Of a stretch of 64,000 nucleotides of DNA, positions 12,101 through 21,930 are shown piece by piece (positions within the stretch are counted from its first letter, which is position 1; each line of letters begins with the position of its first letter). This DNA is from Branchiostoma lanceolatum (taxonomy: Eukaryota; Chordata; Leptocardii; Amphioxiformes; Branchiostomatidae). Location of the stretch: positions 13,634,910 through 13,698,909 of the forward strand of contig NC_089724.1 in the NCBI RefSeq assembly GCF_035083965.1, in the 5' to 3' direction. The translations under genes were made by a program, and so were the position numbers. The notes under the pieces are model-generated. The model was not told the origin of the DNA. It worked only from the letters and a program-made list of their open reading frames with translations, and searched no databases.

Positions 12101-13817
12101 AGTTCCCAGCCTTACCAGACTCGCAGGCAGTGGCGATGGCCCCAAACGTGTCTGTACACATCTTGTAGTTCTCGCTGACGGTGGGAAACTTGGTTTTCAT
12201 GCCGTCAATCACCTGCTTCTGCCCCTCCTCCTTCTCCCCTCCACTCAGGGACAGGCCCTGGGAACGGTGAAGGATTTTACAACATACTGTAAATTCATTC
12301 ACTTTTGCAATGGTTTCATTTCACGGTAGGAGGTCTTCATGATGTTTTAAACTTGCAGTTGAAACAATTCTGTAATACAGTGCTCATAGTCACAAGATGT
12401 TACAAGGGAGACATGTTCATGGTGTCATAAATTTGTAGTCTTTGAAGGGAGTCTGGAAATCTCACCAGAGCCTTGAGAGGCTTGTCCTCAGGAATGCCTG
12501 CCTGTTTCTTGGCATCGACCACCATGTCGTTGATGGTTGTCACACACTGGTCCACACCTATCAGCTGAAACATGTGTACAGAGAGATTCAACCATTATCA
12601 ACTCAAGTGAGACCAATTAAAGTGTCCAAATTGGCAGGAACACAACAGTACAAACAGATGTGGCAGAAATAGAATTATGTTGTAGAGTTGGATGTTGTCT
12701 GGTGCATACGTACATACTTGTAGCTGTTTCTATGTACCTTGCTCTAACATCTGCCATTGACAAACAGTATCTGGTGCCTTACCCAGTGGTTGGTGCTTGG
12801 TCCCTCACTCCATGCCATGATCTTACCCTCTGAGGACATGATCACCATCTTAGAGTGGGTGGCACCACTGGAATGATGGGGGTACCATGTTAAAATATAT
12901 CACCCATGATATCTTACAAATGCAGTGGCACACAAAATACATATTGGGAACATCTTAAAACCTCATGGGGATGTCCAAAAACATTTCTAATTAACTAGAA
13001 CGGTAGATTCACTGCCAACAATAATGAAAAAATGAAACTGGCAATGCAATCAACAAAAATCTTTTAAAAAAGAATGGAAAGCTGTTTTCGCTTTGGTTCT
13101 TTTAACGTTTTCATTTTAGAGTGCAACATACTTCTGCTGGATGGCTGACCCACATTGTTTACTTGGCACCTGCAGTGCAAGTGGACCTAGTAAATCATGA
13201 TGGAACAAAGAGGAGGAACAAAGATTCAAGAAGACATTATACTTTAGTGGCAATAAAATACACATGACATAGTCATACGTCATATGCTAACATAGTCTTC
13301 GGGACATATTAAACACGATTGAAAGAGTTTTCAAAGACTTGTCACTTGAAACAAAGTCACAGTTTATGGCCAAGAACAGAATAACAAACATCAAGCCATA
13401 AAAAGAACTTAACAGCACTTTCACATACCGATAGAGAAGAAAGCAGAACACGTACTAGTACTAGTACACTATTAATCAAATGTATTGTTCTTCTGGCCTT
13501 TACCATTTGACAATTTGCAAATGATCGACATTCATGACGGCGAGTTATCTCCTCCCTAGAATCCCTAACAACCTTCTGGGCTTAAGGGTCACGCCTCCCT
13601 AGAGGCCCTTAGCCTGTCTTCATCTTATGATTTTTAACAGTCACATGCAATTTAATTCCTCAAAACAGAAAATTGTTTAAAATGCAAATGGACCATCCAT
13701 TCTGCATATTACGTACGGTTGACCTCGAGTTGATGCAATATCTCTTGGTGATCAGAAAACGGGGAAAATGTAGAAAACTCACCCTTCGATACCGCCGAAA
13801 TATTCTACTTCCGCCAT
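9146..13817 (-). CDS. NAGK: N-acetyl-D-glucosamine kinase
   Basis: The enzyme phosphorylates GlcNAc to GlcNAc-6-phosphate using ATP in the cytosolic amino-sugar salvage pathway. Ten coding positions join in frame: 13817..13783, 12867..12783, 12564..12466, 12257..12116, 11637..11527, 11259..11147, 10866..10779, one of 10450..10350 or 10113..10013, 9619..9541 and 9330..9146. They total 1038 nt, or 345 aa, against about 344 in human. Visible family motifs are the N-terminal IEGGATHS phosphate loop, [35 protein letters not shown] (the BadF/ROK-like ATPase core), CVGSVWKSW and the C-terminal SHTFS. All introns are GT-AG and phases agree throughout. The start MAEVEYFGG matches the position of the vertebrate start. 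The gene is head-to-head with VPS36. Confidence 0.95.
9913..9942. repeat. Perfect 30-bp palindrome in NAGK intron
   Basis: The sequence reads accaaggaggttata followed directly by its exact reverse complement, with no loop. It lies between exon 8b and exon 9. It is the cleanest member of the caaggaggtta hairpin set. Confidence 0.7.
10013..10113 (-). CDS. NAGK: NAGK alternative exon 8b (downstream copy)
   Basis: This 101-nt exon has acceptor tag before 10113 and donor gtaggt after 10013. It codes 34 residues with AGEMLGRHI and ends in KVDK. By eye 18 of 34 residues match exon 8a, so the duplication is old and both copies stay open and spliceable. Residues DPL and GRHI make this copy look nearer to the remembered vertebrate sequence than 8a. 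Confidence 0.8.
10143..10228 (-). promoter_or_regulatory. Possible RNA stem between the alternative NAGK exons
   Basis: In the 236-bp intron separating exons 8a and 8b, agtgtacaggacaa (10143-10156) is the perfect reverse complement of ttgtcctgtacact (10215-10228). In the transcript this would form a 14-bp stem with a 58-nt loop. Intronic stems of this sort regulate mutually exclusive exons in other genes; a role here is inferred. Confidence 0.4.
10350..10450 (-). CDS. NAGK: NAGK alternative exon 8a (upstream copy)
   Basis: This 101-nt exon is entered in phase 1 from exon 7. It has acceptor cag before 10450 and donor gtacaa after 10350. It codes 34 residues including the conserved AGEMLGKHI helix and ends in NIDK. 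Its length and phases are the same as those of the exon at 10113..10013. Joining both would add 101 nt and break the frame, so only one can be used per mRNA. Confidence 0.8.
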
Positions 13818-14107
13818 GTTGTCTATCAGATCACCTGCTCGCGACCAATCTTAGGGATCTTCCACTAATGGACCAACGATGTCATGAGGATGCAAATGTG
13901 CCAACAATTAATGAGTCTTCCCGATCTTATAAATATGTGTAGTCGATATACCCTAAAGGTTCATAGAGTACTCCTTAAAAGAGATACACTGAAGAGATAC
14001 TACGAAAAATTTGATATCCTTTGACCAATAATGGTCTTTCCCGTAGGTCAAAGAGTGAACAAAGATGGCGACCGAGGAATAAATTTTTGCGAAATTTAAC
14101 CTCCAAA
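13818..14107. promoter_or_regulatory. Shared head-to-head promoter region of NAGK and VPS36
   Basis: Only 290 bp separate the two start codons, which point away from each other, so both 5'UTRs and core promoters must sit here unless hidden upstream exons exist. A TATAAATA string lies at 13928-13935 and an octamer ATGCAAAT near 13891. A 5-codon upstream ORF (ATG at 14065, stop ending at 14082) precedes the VPS36 start. Coordinated expression is an inference. Confidence 0.6.
14065..14082 (+). promoter_or_regulatory. Upstream ORF before VPS36
   Basis: An ATG with purine at -3 and G at +4 opens a 5-codon frame (MATEE, then stop) 26 nt before the VPS36 start. If it is inside the mRNA leader it could lower VPS36 translation. 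The transcription start site is unknown. Confidence 0.35.
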
Positions 14108-16996
14108 ATGGACCGATTTGTGTGGACAAACGGGCTGCTGGAGCCGCACGAGGACCTGAAGGCCCAGCAGCACGGGATAAAGATTTACGACGGGGAAGAC
14201 AGGACGCCGTTTGAGTACGGAACCCTGATTTTGACCAGTCATCGTCTGATCTGGCGAGACCACAAGAGGTCGGACTCTGTCCTCGCCCTCCCCCTGTCCC
14301 AGATAGTTTACCTGGAGGAGACGGAGTCTGGACTGGGTAAGAGCGCGAAGATCGTGGTGCATTTGAACCCCGCCCCGCCCAACAGACCCCCGGGACCGGT
14401 GGCGTCCAGTCAGAATTCATATATCAGGTGCGGCATACTCTGTCATCACATTGTTCTGTGGGTGTGGTAATTACATGTAGTTGAATCATTCTTCAACTGT
14501 TATTATTCTAGCCGCGGCGACAGTTGGAGGGCTTCACTTGCTTGCAGTCTTAATCTTATACATAGGGCTAATGCATACGACTGCAAGCAAGAGAAGCCCT
14601 GCAACAGCTAACGTTATTGTTATTCATTCTTTATGTAGGTTTACTGTAGTACGGTCGTTACGTTGATGAAGGTTAGACACTGTACGTTATTCCTGGAGAG
14701 CATCCATAGCTATTCAAGTTTCTATGTTTGAATATGTTTTTGTTTATTTTGTAACCATGACTTCGCCAGCACTGAAAAATCAGTTTTGTTGTAAGTAATT
14801 AACTTTTAATATTATATAACATGTGTCTGTTCCAGATTATCCTTCAAAGATGCTGGTGAGACAGAGTTCCACCGCAGGTTTACTGAGGAGTTGGCCCGCC
14901 GCTCCTGGGAGATGACGCAGACACAGCCAGCACAACAACAACAGACTGCACAGGCTGGGCCGACAGGCGCCAGGAGGGCAGGTCTGTACATGTGGGGATG
15001 GGCAGGTGCAGATTTAGATCTAGAGCAGGGCTGTCTCCAGCTTTAAACTGTTATCCATCCCACTCAGTATTTTGATGCCCAAAAGCATGGAATTTTCATG
15101 TGATGGAGTTAAAGTTTTGTCCCTCTACAAGGATGAATGTGGTGAAATTTTTGTGCGTCCACTGTTCAGTTAATCCTGTGAGCTGACACCAGTTTTTCCA
15201 TGGGCAAATTTCCTCCCCAGGATGGATGGACAGGTCCTAGAGACAGGCCTGGTATACAGGCTGGACATGTCAATATGCCCAGAAACAGAATTGGCAGAAT
15301 AGAAAATGGATTGGGATTCTATGCATGTAATTGCTGGCAGAACATTACACTCAACATGAAGTATAGAATGATTTAATTACTGTTGGTCTTTAGAAGTGAC
15401 ATGAAAGCACAGCTGTAATACAGTAGTGCCTTTTTCAAGCACACCAGACTAAAGGTCTTACTCTTACTCTAGAAGGACAATCATCATCATCATTGCCACA
15501 AAGGAAAATGTAGGTGATGAAATGGCAGCAGAATGGATCATCTCAATATCATGAACCTGTTTATGATAGTACTAGAGGAAAAATTAGGAAACAGATGACA
15601 TCTATTGAACATTATACTGGTTAATAATCATGAGATTATCTCTACTTGTTGTTCAACAGGAATTGTTGGAATTGAGCGCAAGTTGGAGCAGAAGAGAAAA
15701 GAGACCGACCAAACCATCAGTGTGGCCTTCGAGGACCTGAGTAACCTGATGGAGAAGGCCAAGGACATGGTCGGCCTGTCTAAGACCATCGCTCAGAAGA
15801 TTCAGGACAAGCAAGGAGCAATCTCAGAGGACGAGACTGTTCAGTTTAAGTCATATCTACTCAGCTTAGGTACACTTCTCTACAATGTTGTTGGATCAAT
15901 AAGATTTTTGCCTTTCTGAATCAATAGTGCATGTAGTATCCTTGTTTCTCAATGGCAAGGGAAAAGCTGGGGCCTTACAGTTACAACACAACACAACACA
16001 GTACAGCACAACACAGCATAGTGCAACACAATGCAAGCTTGCTCTAGATTTGAAAAGCATAGAGTGGAACTGTAACTGTTTGGGGAGTTAGAAAAATGTT
16101 TATAAAGAGATCTCAATATTGGGAGATAGACAAATTTCAAAATTCTCTATCAGTCTATGCTTTTGACATTTTTTCATAATATTTATCAATTGATCATCGC
16201 TTGCTGCACAGGTATCCCCAATCCAGTCACCAGGGAGACACATGGGTCAGGCACCAACTACCACATGCAGCTCGCCAAGGAGCTGTCACAGGTACTGCAG
16301 CAGCCCCTGCAGGAGTGTGGGGGCATGATGTCACTAGCTGATGTGTACTGTCGAGTCAACAGGGCCAGGGGGATGGAGGTTAGTTCATATCCTGTTTCCT
16401 TAGCCTTGCATTACTCTAAACACAAACGTGCGTCTGTTACCCATGGTAAATTTTTTTCTTTCATGTTAAGTATGATGAATTTGCTGTGTTATAAGAATGG
16501 TTACATTCCAAAAATTTGCTTTCAGCAACTCTGACAGTGGAAATTATTTTGAGTGGTATATGAGCACAGTTTGTTGGAATGTACATCACTAGCCATAAAC
16601 TAATCTATTGTTCTGTTGTGTAAATGTCAATGATTCCAACAAATATTGGACTCTATTTTACAGCTTCTATCTCCAGATGACCTTCTAAATGCCTGTAAAC
16701 TGCTGGAGGCTCTGAAGCTTCCCATTCGACTGCGAGAGTTTGACTCCGGTGTTGTCGTTGTCCAACTGGTATCCCACTCGGAAGAAGAAGTTGTCCGCGA
16801 GACGTCTCGTTTGGTAGAGGAGTCAGGTTCTCTGACAGCAGAGGAGCTGTCTAGAGTCGCCAGCTTTTCTGTGATGTTAGCAAAAGAAAAACTCTTGACA
16901 ACAGAGAAGAAAGGCCTGCTGTGTAGAGATGACACGGTGGAGGGTCTACGCTTCTACCCCAATCTTTTTATGACAAAACCAGTAATTGAAGCTTAG
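14108..16996 (+). CDS. VPS36: Vacuolar protein-sorting-associated protein 36 (ESCRT-II subunit)
   Basis: VPS36 is the ubiquitin- and phosphoinositide-binding subunit of ESCRT-II, acting on endosomes in multivesicular-body sorting. Exons are 14108..14427, 14836..14981, 15660..15869, 16212..16378 and 16664..16996. They total 1176 nt, or 391 aa (human about 386). The N-terminal GLUE domain is clear ([56 protein letters not shown]). After a Gln-rich linker comes the winged-helix part: [55 protein letters not shown] and the terminal [18 protein letters not shown]. Phases agree at every junction. The frame stays open upstream of 14108, but the family start MDRF fixes the ATG. Confidence 0.96.
14528..14600. 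repeat. Hairpin in VPS36 intron 1
   Basis: The 22-nt arms agggcttc...gcagtc (14528-14549) and gactgc...agccct (14579-14600) pair with one mismatch around a 29-nt loop. It has the size of a microRNA precursor but also of a tiny foldback element. Confidence 0.5.
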
Positions 16997-17018
16997 ATAC
17001 ACTGTAATGTTGGTCCTT

Positions 17019-17024
17019 AATAAA
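17019..17024 (+). terminator. Polyadenylation signal of VPS36
   Basis: AATAAA lies 23 nt after the TAG stop, which would give a very short 3'UTR. Confidence 0.6.
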
Positions 17025-19048
17025 GTTTACTCCTTGCAATGATCAGTGATGGTGATAGCCCCATGGCAATAACTTTAGACAGGCCTGGAAGTCATGAACA
17101 TAATTATTGTCATTGTCATGAAATTGAACAGGGTGCTATGTACATTTTGTATGTGGTGAAATATTGAATGATTGATATTGAAAAATGAGCTAAACTGGCA
17201 TCAGATCTAGCATTCTTAAAGGATCTACTGTATAAAATCAGGATTGTATGGCCACAGAGCAGAATTTGAATTGCAGATTATGAATTTTGAGCATATATGT
17301 TGCTGTAATTTGTCTTAGAGGATGAACCTCCTTTTATTAGTGGTCATTGGCATATGGAGATGCATGTCCCTTATATCAGGCAGAAATTTAGTTGCACTTT
17401 CACTTGTGATTGAGTTAAGTATTTTTCCAATGTGCCGGTGTATTCCCAAAATATACTAGTTACCAGGACCCAATAATGAACTGACAGACAAAGATGGTCT
17501 TGAGATCATGTCAACTACAGCTAAAACCTATCTATCCATGGTGGGGATATGGCTGAAATTTGTAGTCCATTGTATAGTGCTGAAACAGTTTAGATCATGC
17601 ATTTGTCGTCAAGGGTTAAAATGACATGCTTGCCAACATTACTTATCTAGTGACATCTGTGGGGGAAATGTGTTCGTCATGTACATACATCAAACAGGAC
17701 TTATTATGTACCTTGATTGTTTAGCGAAACAAAGAATATTACTAAATGTACAGCATGCAATAGCTGTAATTTTTACTGGGTATGTTGGCAGTCAAGGTAT
17801 ATGTCATAGGCGCTGAATCCTTTTCAATTGCTTTATTGTTAAGAACAATACATGTACACTCACTCACTCACACACACACATACATACACATGTTTGACTA
17901 TTGTCACTGCACAATAAAAAGTGCTTGTCCAAAGGTTTGATCAAAACTATACTGATGGTGACATGAAACTACACTATCAGCAATACTACATTGGTCTATG
18001 TGACTGCCTCGGACTGGTATATGGAGACTTTCAGTGCCTGTTTTTGTTTAGAGCATCCTATCAAATAGAGACATCAGATGCATGTAACATCTTTGTCGTT
18101 ACTCACACATAACATAACATAAGACTTGAAAAACAACAAGCTGCATGTAGTTTGATGATGCAGACAGTGACAACAAGATGTACAATCAAGCAAAAATACT
18201 AGCAACTTTATACCTAATGTGATAACTTCGACTACTGGTAACAGCTAAAGTGGCTTTGAAACCAAGATGAATTTGGCAAAAGTACACATAGGCTTTGTAA
18301 AAGCCAATGTCAATGTCATTGTAAATGAGATTCATACAAAAATGAATTGTAGTGTTGTAATGAATAGTGAACATATCCTACAGAAATGGAACACCTAGCA
18401 TGATTTTAGTCTGCACATTTTCCTTGCTAACATTTAATTTTGAGTAATCCCTGCAAACATGGTGCATCCTAGCTAAACTATTGAAGGCATTCATGGAATT
18501 CTAAATACTAACATCTCTAAGCGACGGGTACTTCTGTTGTGTCTACATAAAACCTGCCTATTAATAAGCAAGATAGTGTCTACACAACACAGTGCTTGTT
18601 AAATTAACTATCCAGGATCTGTTTAGATTACTACTGATAAAACGGCAGTGGTTTGATAAACTATCCAGGAACTACTGGTGAGAAACATTTTAGCAAAAAG
18701 CTAGATGTCGGAATAAATAATCCCGTGCATGAACACCTATCATCATCAGATCACCATTAACTTTCTGTGGCAACACATGTTGAGGAGAAGATGAGAATGC
18801 TGATATAGTTTACAAACATTAAAAATGATTCTTAGTTATATAACAATCATTTCTTACTACTAACAATCAATATTTAGTACTCAAGTACAATGCATGGCAA
18901 GTTACTAAACTATTCTGAACAATAAGACTAAAAACCTACGCTGCCCTATGTAGAGAACAGGGACTACATTATGACTAGTATGTCAACACTCCACACATAA
19001 AAGTGTCTGATGTGTTGGCAGTGAGATGACCAGATGTCGTTCGGCTAA
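17025..19048. other. Intergenic region between VPS36 and the PARP-like gene
   Basis: This AT-rich, non-coding stretch lies between two convergent genes. It contains a short CA-rich microsatellite near 17860-17890. Its right end is probably the 3'UTR of the minus-strand PARP-like gene. I saw no exons. Confidence 0.5.
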
Positions 19049-21034
19049 CTACATGACTACGCAGGAAGCTGTGTCTTTTCTCCTCCGACTGTGCCGCGCT
19101 CTTTTCTTGGCGTCCTTGTCCCACTTCTTCATGGCCTGCATCACTTCTTGTTGAACAGACAACTGCCTGTAGTGGAACCAAACGTTGAGAAGTTGAGAAC
19201 ACAGTCAGCAACAAGAAATGAAAGATCTCATACATGACATATTTGGTGCATTTTCGTCAATTTTTTGTTTTATTCTTTATTTTGAATTATTTATTATATT
19301 TTGGTTTTCTAATTTTAATTCTGTCTATGCATTTTCCTAACAGCCTGTGGGACGAACTTTGGAACCGGGCTTAGCCAACCTCCCCATTTTGTCAGTCTCT
19401 AGTTACACCATGCTCCATCTTCTGCCTCATATCCTGTCACTAGCTCTACAATGGTCAAATAGATACGGACATACACCAAGACAAACAAACACACATACCG
19501 AAAAAAAACATCCGTTATCACGAAGGTAACAAGTTACATTGTACTTAAACTTCACTCATCCATACGTATCTTGCAGTTCTCATGATTTTTAAGACAAAGA
19601 AGTCTCCATGATCAGATGTAACCTTATTCATCCTCCATTACGAATTTACTTCACACACCTGTAGGGTGATTCGTTCCCTACCTGTGTATGCAGTCAGGAG
19701 CTCTGTAGACGATGACGTATGAGGGGTAGGACTGGTACTGGTCCCACGTGACGAAGACGTGCGGGTTGTGCGCCTGGTCTATCGCAGAGTCGCCGTGTGT
19801 GAGGTGGTGGCCCCTCAGGATGACGGGAAGCCCAGGTTTGAGCGGCCTGGGTTCGCCCACCGTCCAGTACCCCAACATGACGTGCGACAGGATCATGTAC
19901 CTGGTGCAGCGACGGGATGATTATTTGGCATTAAGGTGTTATGGTGTTCGATATCTTTCACTTCGTATTCCAACGAAGGAAATTTATACAGCAAAGTAAT
20001 CTTCAATTAAGTACATGTTAGCGTTTTGGGTTACAGAACGTGTTATATAATAGGGAAACCATAACGTGTTCAGTCTACATAATTTTTCTGAAGAAAAAAC
20101 AACAGAATCTGAGAAAAACGAGACGGAAACATTGAGAAAAGGTCCGAATTTACATTGTAACGTAAAAACATATGTATGTTACCTGAGCCCATCTGCGTCC
20201 TCCTCCGTGTAGCAGTGACTCCTGATGGCTGTCCAGGCGAAGTACGCGCCCTTCCCGTACGGGATCACACTAGACTTACAGATCCCGTCCACACAGTCAG
20301 GCGTTGTGCCGTGGAACGCCTGGACTTCGTTGATACAGTCAGGTGACAAGCGTTCTGACAGGGCGGCTTTCTTACTGTAGGTGCACGTACAGAATATATC
20401 AGGCATATGCCAACAGAAAGAGACTGTGGATTTTTTTCACCCTCTCCTTGGTATTACAGTGATTGCTATAGGAAAAATGATCAAACTTTTTCATCGCTAT
20501 CGGAAAAAGGCCACGTGTTTCGTGTGAATTTCTACTGCAAGAAACCGTCCAGGGAGGAGGAAAGATATGCAACGAAAAGATGGGAGGACAATATTAGCGA
20601 ATTGACAGGCAAGAGCGCATGGCAATGAGTGAAACACTAAGAAGAACAGGAAACCGAGACCGGTGGAGAAAACTGGTTGCCAGGTCTTCTGTTGTACCCC
20701 AACGGCCAAATAGTTGTTCAAGGGATGGATGGGATGATATGAGGCTAGCTTTATAGGCAGCTGAAAACGTGATGAAAACAAAAACTCACCTTTGATATCT
20801 GGCTAGAAGATTCGGGTTCTCCACTTTGTCGATTCTCTGCATCACGGCCCCCTCCGAGGCCATGGAGGCCATGAACATGGACTCTACCGTCTTGTACTCG
20901 CCGGCGGTGGGCTGCAGGGAGACCCGCACGTACGGCTGGGTGGAGCCCGGCACCACCAGGTCAGGGGACCACTGCCACGAGTCCAGGCAGCGGCAGGACG
21001 ACGACGTGACGTCACCGGTCCTCTGGAGCACCAT
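19049..21034 (-). CDS. PARP-family ADP-ribosyltransferase with C-terminal CAAX box
   Basis: Exons are 21034..20790, 20374..20183, 19900..19682 and 19166..19049. They total 774 nt, or 257 aa, all GT-AG and in phase. The PARP catalytic fold is visible in order: YVRVSLQP...EYKTVESMF, KVENPNLLARYQ, FHGTT (catalytic His of the H-Y-x triad), YGKGAYFA (Tyr), YMILSHVMLG, HGDSAIDQAHNPHVFVTW and YPSYVIVYRAP. The third triad position, Glu in PARP1 and tankyrases, appears to be Ser, so mono-ADP-ribosylation or no activity is more likely than polymer synthesis. Only about seven residues separate GICKSS from YGKGAYFA; the D-loop of typical PARPs is longer. The protein ends KKRARHSRRRKDTASCVVM, a polybasic tail plus a farnesylation-type CAAX box. 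No zinc-finger, WWE or macro domain is seen upstream. The start ATG 21034 follows an in-frame stop, but a 5' coding exon cannot be excluded. Confidence 0.82.
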
Positions 21035-21870
21035 CTCTGTCAGTCAGGCAAAATCTGCAGACAGACAACATGCTAGGTTAAGCATGGTAGTAAGTCAATA
21101 ACATGTTAACATTAACTTCATATATCTTCAGAAAGGTACACTTACTTAATGATCAGTATGTAAATACATGTCCTTAAAACGCATTGCAAGGGGAACTTTT
21201 CCTTAAGTAATTTCCTATTTATTCTGGAGATGCTAGTTAGTTAGTTAGTTATACAGTTGATTGCGGTTATGGTTTTAGAAAACCAGCCGTGCGTTGCTAG
21301 TGAAGTCCGACAAATTTTACATACTGGGCCAACCCCCTAAATGCATGGTTCGTTGCACACCCTAGGACAACCCCTTGACACGGAGTACATATGCAATGAG
21401 AATTAATAAACAACAGCCATACTGTAGCATTCGTATCATTAGCTTGACTAAGTTATCACTTAATACTTTGTGACTAAATCAGATTTTAATTGTATAGGAG
21501 AAAAAACGTTATTGATACAATCTGATCTATACTACCGTATTATTTTCTATTATTAGTACAAAACTTTCTCATTACAGCTTAGAAGGCTGAACAAGGTTTT
21601 GTTAGCATTGTTGGTGTGATTCAGTGCGACATGTTTTTGTATTGTTACAGTTTACTATGACAAAGTTCAAACAATGAAGTTACTGTTATCTCTTGATGTG
21701 TAGCCTACGTCAAGACCACATAACAGCCTGAAGAATTTCTGCTCCATGGAACCCACGTCATGATGCTGACGTCTGTTCCACAGTCCGTGCGTACATAGTC
21801 TTTGTTCACGTCTAATCAAGCCTTAACTATGGGGACAAAAATAAGTGAAGAGTTCACAGCAAGACTTTAC

Positions 21871-21930
21871 TTGTAGCCCATTAGGCAACAAGCCCCGGGC
21901 ATCCTGACTGCGGCGGCCATGTTCTTTCCC
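21871..21930 (-). other. Candidate 5' exon of the PARP-like gene
   Basis: A good-context ATG (21920, followed by GCCGCC) opens a frame that reaches a gtaaag donor after 21871. Spliced to an acceptor just upstream of the PARP exon at 21058 or 21040, it reads in a different frame and stops shortly after the main ATG. It would therefore act as an overlapping upstream ORF, or it is not an exon at all. Confidence 0.25.

Noticed and set aside
14021-14107. Upstream in-frame extension of VPS36 starting at an earlier ATG
   Set aside because: The extra N-terminus is basic and unlike the family; VPS36 starts MDRFVW at 14108.
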